From: Flavobacterium litorale
Lineage (GTDB): Bacteria; Bacteroidota; Bacteroidia; Flavobacteriales; Flavobacteriaceae
Assembly (NCBI RefSeq): GCF_019613795.1
Contig: NZ_CP080429.1
Location: 1,910,501-1,974,500, forward strand
Direction: 5' to 3'
Length of the DNA stretch: 64,000 bases
This document shows positions 19,855 to 29,100 of the stretch, piece by piece. Numbering within the stretch: the stretch's first letter is position 1; each line of letters opens with the position of its first letter. Made by a program: the position numbers and the translations under genes. The notes below the pieces were generated by a model. It had not been told where the DNA came from. It did no database searches and was given only the letters and a program-made list of their open reading frames with translations.

Positions 19855-19938
19855 CGGAGAGACAGGGATTCGAACCCTGGCGACGGTTGCCCGTCGACAG
19901 ATTAGCAATCTGCTCCGTTACCACTCCGGCACCTCTCC
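19855..19938 (-). tRNA. tRNA-Ser (anticodon GCU)
   Basis: An 84-nt cloverleaf with the long variable arm of class II tRNAs: acceptor GGAGAGG/TCTCTCC, anticodon loop TTGCTAA (anticodon GCT), T arm CAGGG-TTCGAAT-CCCTG, discriminator G. CCA is not encoded. First gene of the Ser-Pro-Arg transcript. Confidence 0.97.
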
Positions 19939-19971
19939 TTTTTGCGCAAAGGCTTACCCTTTTTGCGGTTG

Positions 19972-20003
19972 CAAATGTAACTTATTTATTCTAATAACTG
20001 CAA
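19972..20003 (-). promoter_or_regulatory. Promoter of the tRNA-Ser-Pro-Arg operon
   Basis: Minus-strand TTG (20001-20003) and TACATTTG (19972-19979) separated by 21 bases fit the Bacteroidota -33/-7 consensus well, 33 bases before tRNA-Ser. This is the cleanest promoter in the window. Confidence 0.75.
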
Positions 20004-20073
20004 CTATTTTTAAAGGTTTTTTGATTTTTTTTATAACCTTTATTTAAAGTATTTAATACTCAATATGCTACAA

Positions 20074-20649
20074 TTATTGTTGTTTGATGCATTTTAAGTA
20101 ATACATAAAATATTTTTCGGGGAAATATTGCTTTTGCATGGTTTCGCTATCCAATTTTGCACGTATGGGGTAGTCCACCATCTCGGTAGTATATTTCACT
20201 CTAATAAATGTTATTGTCGATTTTTCGAGTTCCTCTAACGAGCCCTTTGTAAATAAAAAACTACTGGATAATACTCTAATGTTATTTTTCTCAGTTTCAT
20301 CATACATCAAATCACCACATTTTTTGTCAAACGCATTTATAAGTGTTAATACTTTACCGTTAGTAAGCTGTAGGTATATTCGGGATGCTTTATCGAGGCA
20401 ATACAGTTGCGGAAATCCTTTGCTTTTTGCCAATAACTGAAAGTTGAGAACAGGTGTACCATTACTGTTGCTAAGCGAAAAGAAGATAAATTGCGAAGTA
20501 CCACCAAACACCTTCTCGTACATCAAATAATCAGTAGTTGTTTTAAGTTCCGAGCCTTCTTCTGTATTCTCGATACTATAATCGCAATCCATTTGTGCAG
20601 TAGCAGTTATACTAAAAGCTATGAGGAATAATATAAAAAGCTGTTTCAT
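20074..20649 (-). CDS. Exported protein of unknown function
   Basis: I do not recognise this 191-residue protein. The start at 20649 gives a clear signal peptide (MKQLFILFLIAFSITATAQ, cleavage after AQ); an in-frame start further up would run into the preceding methyltransferase gene and bury the signal. The mature part is soluble-looking, of mixed beta/alpha character, with cysteines at MDCDYS, LYCLDK, KKCGDL and LKCIKQ that could form disulfides. It lies four bases after the stop of the leftward THUMP-like methyltransferase gene and is therefore probably the last gene of that operon. Nothing in sequence or context gives a specific role. Confidence 0.75.
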   Translation of the reverse strand: MKQLFILFLIAFSITATAQMDCDYSIENTEEGSELKTTTDYLMYEKVFGGTSQFIFFSLSNSNGTPVLNFQLLAKSKGFPQLYCLDKASRIYLQLTNGKVLTLINAFDKKCGDLMYDETEKNNIRVLSSSFLFTKGSLEELEKSTITFIRVKYTTEMVDYPIRAKLDSETMQKQYFPEKYFMYYLKCIKQQ

Positions 20650-20653
20650 TTGT

Positions 20654-21829
20654 TTAAATTTTGGCGCAAAGTAATACAATTTTATCGTTCTGCATATTGG
20701 TAGTAAAAAAGGCGTATACTGTGCCACCATCTTTAATTTTCCACTTCTTTTTTATATCGGTAACCGTTAGCGGAAAGTTTCTTACAGTTACATTCATTTT
20801 CTTACCCCAAACGTACTCTTTCATTGCTGCTTTTTGGTAGGGTATGGTATTTTGAATGATAAAGCGTCGTCCTGCAAATGCTACTAATTTATCAGATGTA
20901 TATAGTTGCGAATGCTGGTGTAACTTATCAATACCAAATTGTGCACTTACAGCAGTAAACGCCCCCGATTTCATTACGGCACTATTGGGTTCGTATAAAT
21001 AGTGTTTGGGTAGGGCATAGGTAGCTACTGCATTGTTATTAATGGTTGTTTTAAACGTTTTGGTTTCTTCTTTTGTTATTGCTACTGCATTTATAGTTGT
21101 TGTGCCTTTAAAACCTTTTTCTAAAATCCAGAGCAGCTCTTTAACCTCGTTATGTATTGCTACAATATGTATGGCTTTTACTGCTGATAATTCTGATAAC
21201 CCTGCCGAAATATCCAGCAAGGGTGCCGTTTTTATCATTATTTTATTGGTATACTCAAAATAAAAATTGAGTAATTGGGGTACATTGGGTAGGCAGTCTT
21301 CTAATAAAAATACTTTCCCTTTACTATCACTCCTGCGCGATGGGTCTACGTAAATCCAATCGTGTTGCTGTCCTAAATCTTTTAAGGTTGCTGTACTATC
21401 GCCTGCTATGCATTTAATATTGGTAACAGGTAATACTTTAAAATTGTGAGCTACTATAGCAGATAGCGCTGTGTTCATTTCGCAATGCGTAACCTTTTTT
21501 ATGCGTTTTGCAAAGTAGTAATCGTCTATACCAAAACCACCCGTTAGGTCGATGAGGCTTTCGCCCGAAATCAATTCTGCTTTATATTGTGCTGCTATTT
21601 CGGATGAAGTTTGCTCTACCGATATTTTTTCGGGGTATATAATGCCATTGGTATTGTACCATGTTGGGAGTTTATCTTTTGCTTTTTGCCGAGATGCTAT
21701 TTGGCTAACTATTTCGCGCCATGCTACCGTAGTAAATGGATTTTTTTTTAGTGCGAGTTGCTGTATAGGTTCGCCCGTATGCTCAATAATATACTGCTGT
21801 ATTTCGGGTGCTAATAAATCAGGATTCAA
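20654..21829 (-). CDS. THUMP-like domain class I SAM-dependent methyltransferase
   Basis: Predicted SAM-dependent methyltransferase, 391 residues, of the Bacteroidota THUMP-like group, probably acting on RNA. The class I core shows motif I as LIDLTGGFGIDDYYF, an acidic strand end in VTHCEMN, and a catalytic-type motif IYVDPSRRSDSKGK (a DP[SP] loop, typical of nucleic-acid or protein enzymes). The C-terminal part (about 300-391) looks like the THUMP-like domain (VAFAGRRFIIQN, KKKWKIKDGG). The gene starts with TTG at 21829, one base after the stop of the upstream permease gene; no nearer ATG keeps the conserved N terminus. It is followed at four bases by an exported protein. Substrate unknown. 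Confidence 0.88.
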   Translation of the reverse strand: MNPDLLAPEIQQYIIEHTGEPIQQLALKKNPFTTVAWREIVSQIASRQKAKDKLPTWYNTNGIIYPEKISVEQTSSEIAAQYKAELISGESLIDLTGGFGIDDYYFAKRIKKVTHCEMNTALSAIVAHNFKVLPVTNIKCIAGDSTATLKDLGQQHDWIYVDPSRRSDSKGKVFLLEDCLPNVPQLLNFYFEYTNKIMIKTAPLLDISAGLSELSAVKAIHIVAIHNEVKELLWILEKGFKGTTTINAVAITKEETKTFKTTINNNAVATYALPKHYLYEPNSAVMKSGAFTAVSAQFGIDKLHQHSQLYTSDKLVAFAGRRFIIQNTIPYQKAAMKEYVWGKKMNVTVRNFPLTVTDIKKKWKIKDGGTVYAFFTTNMQNDKIVLLCAKI

Positions 21830-21830
21830 A

Positions 21831-22922
21831 CTATAAATCTTTTGTCAGCATTTTTACAAAAGCATTTTTAGGTAAAAACTCTTTTGCTACTACTTTTATG
21901 GCGGTGTAAATAGGCACGGCTACAATCATACCTAATATTCCAAATACCAATCCGCTAATAAGTATTACCAAGAAAATTTCTAGTGGGTGCGATTTTACGC
22001 TATTGGAGAAAATGATAGGCGCACTCACGTTATTATCGATTACCTGTGCAATGCTGTACCCAATAACAACGTATAGCGTTGTAGATAGCATTTCGCCTTG
22101 TGTTTCAGGCCCCATAAGCCCAAGCATAGTAAGTACTATTACTAACACGGTTGCAATTAACGGACCTATGTAGGGGATTATATTGAGTAAAGCGGTTATA
22201 AAGGCTATAATTAGGGCATTTTGTACACCAAATATGAGTAATACAATGAGATACAATATGAATAGCACTGTTATTTGCAGAAATAACCCTATAAAGTACC
22301 TACTTAACAGATTGTCTATTTTACGAATGGAGATTAGTATTTTCTCCTCATGTGCATCAGGAAGTAGTTTTCTAAATGCTGTATCCATTTGTTTTTGATC
22401 TTTCAGAAAGAAGAATGTAATGAATAAGACCGATGCAAAGCCAATACCAAATCCGCTAAGAATTCCAACCAATGAATCTATAAATTCGGGAATAAAATTG
22501 AAATTTAATTTAGAGGTAAGATCTGCTTCTTTAACAAGTTGCTCTGTATCAATATCGTGGTTAGAAAAGTAGGTGTTTACCTGATTAATTAGGTTAGTAA
22601 CATCCTGTTCTAATTTCACAGTATCTAAAAGCGATAGGTTTTCACTTTGTGTTATTATTAAAGGTACAAAAAGCATTATAAAGCCAGCCATTATACATAC
22701 AAACAGTACTAAGGCGGTAATTACCGCAGCTATATGCGGAAACTTTAGTTTATTTTTTAAAAATGCTATAATAGGGTTAGACATCATGCTAAGTAAAATA
22801 GCTATGAAAATGTAGGTTATTACCGATTGTATTTTATATACAAACATGAGTAATAGGTATAATGCAACAACAATTGCAAGTGCCCGTAATATTCCGTTTG
22901 CTATAGTTTTAGATGTAATCAT
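21831..22922 (-). CDS. AI-2E family permease
   Basis: Integral membrane protein of 363 residues in the AI-2E (YdiK/YhhT/TqsA) family. About seven or eight hydrophobic helices are visible, with a soluble helical segment between about residues 110 and 155, the conserved LLNIIPYIGPLIATV stretch, and the closing VPIYTAIKVV. Members have been linked to autoinducer-2 export, but also to sodium/proton exchange and other traffic, so the substrate is unresolved. It is the start of a tight leftward run, with one base between its stop and the TTG of the methyltransferase gene. It follows the TrmH-family gene at 61 bases. Confidence 0.9.
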   Translation of the reverse strand: MITSKTIANGILRALAIVVALYLLLMFVYKIQSVITYIFIAILLSMMSNPIIAFLKNKLKFPHIAAVITALVLFVCIMAGFIMLFVPLIITQSENLSLLDTVKLEQDVTNLINQVNTYFSNHDIDTEQLVKEADLTSKLNFNFIPEFIDSLVGILSGFGIGFASVLFITFFFLKDQKQMDTAFRKLLPDAHEEKILISIRKIDNLLSRYFIGLFLQITVLFILYLIVLLIFGVQNALIIAFITALLNIIPYIGPLIATVLVIVLTMLGLMGPETQGEMLSTTLYVVIGYSIAQVIDNNVSAPIIFSNSVKSHPLEIFLVILISGLVFGILGMIVAVPIYTAIKVVAKEFLPKNAFVKMLTKDL

Positions 22923-22983
22923 GGTGTGTTTGTTTCAGTATCGAATGTATGAAAAATATCGCTAATTGAATTAACGTGATTTA

Positions 22984-23496
22984 TTATTGTTGCATTTTAC
23001 GTGTAATTTCGTAAAGTGCCAAAGCTACAGCATTTACCACATTCATACTACTATTTTCGCCATACATTGTTATGTGTACGGTTTGCTGTACGGTTTGTAA
23101 AATAGTATTGCTAATGCCGTTAACCTCGCTACCTGCAATAAGGGCTATGGGCTTTTTAGGGTTTACAGTTACTTGGTGCAATGGCTTACTATTATTAGTA
23201 ATCTCCAAACCAATACACTCGTAATGGTTTTCTTGTAGGTATGCTACTGCTTCATCTGTAGTTTGCACTACCGTATGCGGAATGTGTAAATGTGTGCTTC
23301 GCGATGTTCGGTTTATTTTACGAGGGGTAAGTGCCAAATCTTTACCTATAAAAATAATTTTCTGTATACCAAAAGCGTCACAAATACGGAATAACGAACC
23401 TATATTGGGTTGGTAAGTAATACCATCGCAAACTAACGTTATTGGAAACGTATGTTTACTAAAAGGTGTTTGGTTGTGGCTAAGTTGCTGCCCCAT
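22984..23496 (-). CDS. TrmH/SpoU-family RNA methyltransferase
   Basis: RNA 2'-O-methyltransferase of the SPOUT (TrmH/SpoU) superfamily, 170 residues. The knotted fold motifs are visible: motif 1 region NIGSLFRICDAFGIQKIIF, motif 2 IALIAGSEVNGIS and motif 3 MNVVNAVALALYE. The N-terminal substrate-binding extension is short, so it resembles TrmL/TrmH-like tRNA enzymes, but the exact target position cannot be read from the sequence. Its start overlaps the stop of the upstream DUF4159 gene by one base (TAATG), a sign of translational coupling. Confidence 0.9.
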   Translation of the reverse strand: MGQQLSHNQTPFSKHTFPITLVCDGITYQPNIGSLFRICDAFGIQKIIFIGKDLALTPRKINRTSRSTHLHIPHTVVQTTDEAVAYLQENHYECIGLEITNNSKPLHQVTVNPKKPIALIAGSEVNGISNTILQTVQQTVHITMYGENSSMNVVNAVALALYEITRKMQQ

Positions 23497-24134
23497 TAAT
23501 ATGTAAAAGCGTAGTTAATAATGTTTGCACCCATTTTTAGTGCTTTTTCGCGCACCTCAATAGGGTCGTTGTGTACCTCTTGGTCTTCCCAGCCATCGCC
23601 AAGGTCGCTCTCTATAGTGTATAAAAGCACCAGTCTGCCCTCAATAAAAATACCCCAAGCTTCTGCTGGTTTATTGTCGTGCTCGTGTATTTTAGGCATT
23701 CCTTTCGGAAAAGCATAAGGCGCTTTAAATATCTCGTGGTTGGTAGGTATTTGTACTAATTTGTTATCAGGAAAAACTTTTTGTATTTCCTTACGTACGT
23801 ATTTATCCATACCGTAATTATCATCAATATGTAAAAAACCACCCGATGTAAGGTAATTACGCAGGTTAGTAACATCGTTATCGCTAAATACAACATTTCC
23901 GTGCCCCGTCATGTGTACAAAGGGGTACGAAAAAAGGTCGGGGCTACCTACTTCAACCGTTGCCGTTTTTGAATTGAGTTTGGTATTGATATTCTGGTTA
24001 CAAAATTTAGCTAAATTAGGTAACGAGGTTGGGTTACCATACCAGTCGCCACCGCCCGAGTATTTTAGCACCGCTATTTCTTGCGCCATGAGTAGGGCAG
24101 GGCTTAGCAATAGTATGTATACTAGTTTTTTCAT
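23496..24134 (-). CDS. Exported DUF4159 protein
   Basis: Exported 212-residue protein that is essentially one DUF4159 domain. A signal peptide is visible (MKKLVYILLLSPALLMAQ). Characteristic segments are VLKYSGGGDWYGNPTSL, the FVHMTGHGNVVFS strand-loop, LTSGGFLHIDDNYGMD and the closing GDGWEDQEVHNDP. The fold resembles a class I glutamine-amidotransferase-like domain but lacks a clear catalytic triad. No biochemical role is established for the family. It is the first gene of a leftward run (DUF4159, TrmH-family, AI-2E permease, THUMP-like methyltransferase, exported unknown) and is coupled to the TrmH-family gene. Confidence 0.87.
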   Translation of the reverse strand: MKKLVYILLLSPALLMAQEIAVLKYSGGGDWYGNPTSLPNLAKFCNQNINTKLNSKTATVEVGSPDLFSYPFVHMTGHGNVVFSDNDVTNLRNYLTSGGFLHIDDNYGMDKYVRKEIQKVFPDNKLVQIPTNHEIFKAPYAFPKGMPKIHEHDNKPAEAWGIFIEGRLVLLYTIESDLGDGWEDQEVHNDPIEVREKALKMGANIINYAFTY

Positions 24135-24199
24135 TTACTGAGTTAAATTATGATTGTAAATATAAGGAAAGCTATTTATAATTGCTGTATTGGTATTTG

Positions 24200-24270
24200 G
24201 ATCGCTTCGTGCCTCGCGATGACTATACTATAAGATTATTGCTATTGCGAGGAGGAACGACGTAGCAATC
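24200..24270. repeat. Intergenic REP/MITE-like imperfect inverted repeat
   Basis: The arms GATCGCTTCGTgcCTCGC and GCGAGgaggaACGAcgtAGCaatc pair imperfectly around an AT-rich centre. The sequence matches the GCGAGG...ACGA..GCAATC type of dispersed palindromic repeat common in bacterial intergenic regions. It sits between the leftward rsmE and DUF4159 genes. I found no second copy in this window. Confidence 0.7.
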
Positions 24271-24285
24271 TGTTACAACAAACTA

Positions 24286-24993
24286 TTAATCTTCATTAAC
24301 AAACGCTACACTATGTGCTGCTACAATGGCGGCAGTTTCGGTGCGTAGGCGTGTATTCCCTAACGATACGGGTATATAGTTACGTTTTAATGCTATTTCT
24401 ATTTCCTTAGCAGAAAAATCGCCTTCAGGTCCTATCAGTATTGTGGTTTTTTGCTGAGGTTGCAACTCCTTTTTAAGGAGTTTTTTACTGGTTTCCTCAC
24501 AATGGGCTATAAATTGCAAGCCATTCTGCTCTTTATCTATAAAATCTTTAAAGGCAATAGGTGCATTTAGTTTGGGTAAATAATACTGTAACGATTGCTT
24601 CATGGCACTTTGTATTATTTTCTCGAAACGGTCGGCTTTAAAAACGGTACGTTCGCTATGGTCGCAAATAATAGGGGTAATCTCGCTAATACCTATTTCG
24701 GTAGCTTTTTCTAAAAACCATTCGTAACGGTCGTTCATTTTGGTAGGAGCTACGGCCAAGTGCAGGTAATAGGGTAGTGGCTCCGATGTTTGCTCGGTAG
24801 TAATGGCAACTGTACATTTTTTATCGGCTGCAAAAGTTATCTCGGCAGCAAACAGGCTTCCCCTTCCGTTGGTAAGGTATATGGTATCGCCCTCTTTTTT
24901 ACGGAGTACTTTTATAATGTGTCGGCTTTCCTCTCTGTCAAACGTAAAAAAAGCATCGGCATTGCTAATATCGGGGTTGTAAAATAACTGCAT
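24286..24993 (-). CDS. rsmE: 16S rRNA m3U1498 methyltransferase RsmE
   Basis: SPOUT-class methyltransferase that makes N3-methyluridine at 16S rRNA position 1498. Length 235 residues is standard. The N-terminal PUA-like domain begins MQLFYNPDI and carries SRHIIKVLRKKEGD. The knotted SAM site shows ILIGPEGDFSAKEIE and VSLGNTRLRTETAAI, both diagnostic of RsmE. It starts four bases after the stop of tsaD in the same direction, so the two form an operon linking tRNA and rRNA modification. Start is unambiguous. Confidence 0.96.
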   Translation of the reverse strand: MQLFYNPDISNADAFFTFDREESRHIIKVLRKKEGDTIYLTNGRGSLFAAEITFAADKKCTVAITTEQTSEPLPYYLHLAVAPTKMNDRYEWFLEKATEIGISEITPIICDHSERTVFKADRFEKIIQSAMKQSLQYYLPKLNAPIAFKDFIDKEQNGLQFIAHCEETSKKLLKKELQPQQKTTILIGPEGDFSAKEIEIALKRNYIPVSLGNTRLRTETAAIVAAHSVAFVNED

Positions 24994-24997
24994 ACTA

Positions 24998-26020
24998 TTA
25001 AAATGCTATTCGGGCTTTAGATACTACAGCCGAATCGTTAAAAAGTTGCTCACGGTATTTGTGGTAGCCCACTATACCAATCATGGCAGCATTATCAGTA
25101 GTATATTCAAATTTCGGAATGTAACACGTCCAACCGTATTTGGTTTGTGCTTCTGTAAGCGTGTTACGAATGCCACTGTTTGCCGATACGCCTCCGCCAA
25201 TGGCAATTTGTGTAATGCCTGTTTCTTTTACAGCTAATTTCAACTTATCCATCAGGATGTTAATAATGGTATGTTGTATGGAGGCACAAATATCGTTACG
25301 ATTCTCAGCAATGAAGTCAGGATTTTCAGCTACATTTTTTTGTACAAAATAAAGTATTTGTGTTTTTAATCCGCTAAAGCTAAAGTTTAACCCTGCTACT
25401 TTTGGTTTGGTAAACAGGAATGCTTTTGGGTTGCCCTCTTTGGCGTATTTATCAATTAATGGTCCGCCAGGGTAGGGTAAACCTAGTATTTTTGCACTTT
25501 TATCAAAGGCTTCGCCTACAGCATCATCGGTAGTTTCGCCAATTACTTCCATATCAAAATAATCGTTTACTCTTACAATTTGTGTATGTCCTCCACTAAT
25601 GGTCATTCCTAAAAACGGAAATGTAGGTTTTTTATACCCATCTTCATCAATATAATGGGCTAATATGTGCGCCTGCATGTGGTTTACAGCTATAAGTGGA
25701 ACGTTTAACGCCAATGCTAACGATTTGGCAAATGAACTCCCTACTAATAACGACCCCATTAATCCAGGTCCTTGTGTAAAGGCTATAGCACTAAGTTCCG
25801 ATCGGGTTATGCCTGCTTTTTTCAGCGCAACATTTACAACAGGTACAATGTTTTGCTGGTGCGCTCGCGATGCTAATTCGGGTACTACACCGCCATACTC
25901 TTCGTGTATGGCTTGCCGTGCTACAACATTACTAAGTACTTTAGCGTTTTGTAGTACAGCAGCAGCAGTATCATCGCACGAACTTTCGATGGCTAAAATA
26001 TATAAAGGTTTTTCTGTCAT
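24998..26020 (-). CDS. tsaD: tRNA t6A transferase TsaD
   Basis: Catalytic subunit for threonylcarbamoyladenosine (t6A37) formation in ANN-decoding tRNAs; about 340 residues. The ASKHA fold begins YILAIESSCDDTAAAV. The metal-binding HxxxH is in NHMQAHILAHY, and further motifs are GMTISGGHTQIV, GEAFDKSAKILGLPYPGGP, SFSGLKT and GGVSANSGIR. The start at 26020 (or the adjacent ATG at 26023) gives MTEKPLYILAIESSCDD, the normal N terminus; a frame open to 26068 adds only an unconserved leader. It is followed at four bases by rsmE. The promoter should lie in the short divergent gap shared with tamB. Confidence 0.97.
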   Translation of the reverse strand: MTEKPLYILAIESSCDDTAAAVLQNAKVLSNVVARQAIHEEYGGVVPELASRAHQQNIVPVVNVALKKAGITRSELSAIAFTQGPGLMGSLLVGSSFAKSLALALNVPLIAVNHMQAHILAHYIDEDGYKKPTFPFLGMTISGGHTQIVRVNDYFDMEVIGETTDDAVGEAFDKSAKILGLPYPGGPLIDKYAKEGNPKAFLFTKPKVAGLNFSFSGLKTQILYFVQKNVAENPDFIAENRNDICASIQHTIINILMDKLKLAVKETGITQIAIGGGVSANSGIRNTLTEAQTKYGWTCYIPKFEYTTDNAAMIGIVGYHKYREQLFNDSAVVSKARIAF

Positions 26021-26084
26021 CATTAGGCATGGTATTTGAAATCTAAAAAAAGGCTTGGCAACCCTCATAAACAGTAAAATTGCC

Positions 26085-26092
26085 TACATTTG
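26085..26092 (+). promoter_or_regulatory. Probable -7 box for tamB
   Basis: TACATTTG matches TAnnTTTG exactly. The nearest TTG upstream (26055-26057) is 27 bases away, slightly too far. A start just downstream would give a very short leader before the tamB frame opens at 26107. Confidence 0.5.
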
Positions 26093-26196
26093 CTTAAAAA
26101 TTGTAGCAACTGCCATCGTACAAATTTAAAACAAATAGCAGTATCAAAAAATTTAAAAAAATATTTATACGTACAGTAGTAATACTACTACTGTTA

Positions 26197-29100
26197 TTGT
26201 TATTGCTTGCCATTGCACTGTCGTTACCTTTTGTGCAAACCAAGCTTGCTCGTTTAGCTACCAATAGTATCAACGAGGAGTTAGGTACACACATTGAGGT
26301 TGATAAAGTGGCAATATCACTTTTTGGTACTGTAAAATTAAAAGGCATACTCGTACTCGACCACCATAAGGATACACTTATATCTGCCAAGCGTATTCAA
26401 ACCAATGTAATTAGCTTTAGGCAGCTTACCAAAAACAACTTTCAGTTTGGAACTATTCGTGCGGAAGCACTTAATTTCCATATGAAAACGTACAAAGGGG
26501 AAGATAAAAGTAACCTCGATATTTTTGTAAAATCGTTTGATACTGGAAAACCCAGCGATGGCACTTTTCGTTTGGTGAGTGATGCGTTATACGTTAGTAA
26601 CGGACGCTACAGACTTACTAATGAAAATTCCGAGAACCCTACTGTACTCGATTTTACAAAATTAAATGGTGCGCTAAACGATTTTTATATCAAAGGATCT
26701 GAAATTACGGCAGAGATAGAGCGTTTGGCAATGAATGACCACAGGGGGTTGGTAATTGAAAATTTGCAAGGGGACTTTACCTATACCAAATCAAACATCA
26801 TTCTGGATAACTTGAACCTAAAAACTGCCCAGTCGGCATTAAAAGGTAATCTTAAGTTAAGCTATACTATCGAAGATATGAAAGACTTTGTAAACAAAGT
26901 CGATTTTGATTTTAATATCGATAAAGCTACGGTTGCTGCTAACGAACTTAATTATTTTTACAACGAGTTTGGCGAAAACCAGAAATTTTACCTCGCTACC
27001 CGATTTACAGGACCTTTAAATAATTTTGTGCTAAACGATTTAAAATTATTAAATACTGAAGACAGCGAAATTATTGGTAAAGTTAATTTTAGACACCTTT
27101 TCGAGAAAAACGGACCAGGTTTTTATATGCATGGTAATTTCGATCGTGTAACAGCCAACTACACCAACCTAACCCATATAATGCCAAGAGTATTGGGTAA
27201 AGTTTTGCCTGAGCCCTTAGGCAGGTTAGGGCAGGTAAGCCTTATTGGCGATGTAACGCTTACCAAACAAGATTTAGATACTGATTTATATATAATCTCT
27301 GAACTTGGCGAAGCCAAGACAGATTTATCCATAAAAAACTTCAATCAAGCCGATATTGCTACTTATAAGGGTGTTGTAGATTTAAAAGGCTTTAATGTAG
27401 GTGCTATGGTAGGTAGCAAATCCGTTAGTAACACTACGCTGCACCTTGCTGTAGATGGCGTTGGTTTTAATAAAGAATCGTTAAATACAAGCTTAAAAGG
27501 TAAAGTACAAAGTTTAGTATTTAATAATTATAACTATACTAATGTTAGTGTAGATGGTACTATGAAATGGCCTTATTTTGAAGGCGATATTGATAGTAAC
27601 GACCCCAATTTAATGATGTCGTTTGATGGTTTGGTGGATATGAGTAAGAAAGTCAATAGGTTCGATTTCCACGCTCAGGTAGACTATGCCAACCTAGTAG
27701 CATTAAATGTTATTAAAAACGATAGCCTATCTATTTTTAAAGGCGATTTACGATTACGCGCTAAAGGTAGTACACTTAACAATGTAGCAGGTACATTACA
27801 AATGTCGCGCTTATCGTACCAAAACGATCGTGATAGCTATTATTTTGAAAACTTCTTTATAGAATCTACTTTCGATAAAGATAATGTACGTACCATTACC
27901 CTTAACTCTACCGATATTATAGAAGGTAAAGTAGTAGGTAAGTTTGATGTTAACCAAGTACCAAAAGTAGTCGAAAATGCTTTAGGTAGCCTCTACACCA
28001 ACTACTCGCCTTACAAAGTAAAGGAGGGACAGTTTATTAATTTCGACTTTACCATATACAACAAAATTGTAGGTATTGTGTTACCCGATGTTATAGTAGG
28101 TGCCAATACCAAAGTACGCGGTAAAATTAATCCAGATAAAGGTGATTTTATATTGAACTTTGATTCTCCTAACATATTTGTCCAGGATAATTATTTCAAC
28201 AACATATCAGTAGACATCAATAACAAAAACCCGTTATATAATGCCTATGTTAGTATGGATAGCCTTCGTACCAACAAATACAAAATATCCGATTTTAGTC
28301 TTGTAAATGTCACTGAAAACGATACGTTATACCTACGCTCGGAATTTAAAGGCGGTAGTAAAGCAGAAGATTATTTTAATATTAACCTTTACCATACTAT
28401 AGACGAAACCAATAAATCGGTAGTAGGGTTTAAAAAATCGGAAGTAAACGTTAAAGATTATTTATGGTACATTAACGAAGACCAAGCCAAAGATAACAAG
28501 GTAGTATTCAATAAAAAACTAACTGATTTTACTATTGATAACATAGTAATGTCGCACAAAGACCAAAAAGTTGAACTTGCAGGCGTTATACGCGATTCTA
28601 CGTATAAAGATATTAAACTATCGTTTAACGATGTAGCCCTAGAGAAAATTACCCCATCGTTAGATAGTTTGGAGTTTGGCGGTAACATAAACGGTGATAT
28701 TACCTTAAAGCAAGACCACGACGTATACGAGCCACAATCCATGCTAACCATAAGTAGCCTTAGGATGAACGACCATGAACTGGGCGATTTGGATTTACAG
28801 ATATACGGCGATAAAAAATTGCAACGCTTTAACTTAAGCTCCACCATATTTAAAGATGATGAGGAACGATTGTATGCTGCGGGTACTATAGATATTGTAG
28901 ACAAGCAAACCCAACTCTCATTAGATGCCGATTTTACATCGTTCGACATTAGTTTTCTCGAAATATTTTTGGGTACCATATTCCCAGAAATAAGAGGTAC
29001 CGCTACAGGGCGTGCTGCAATTGTGGGCAATGTAAAAAAACCAGAAATAGATGCTATCTTCTATCTTAAGGATGCAGGATTAAAAGTAGGTTATCTTAAT

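Noticed and set aside
19823..20047. Plus-strand frame across the tRNA-Pro and tRNA-Ser genes
   Set aside because: It is built from the complement of two clear tRNA genes and their promoter.
26029..26046. ATG at 26029 as a possible tamB start
   Set aside because: It is in another frame and meets a stop after five codons.
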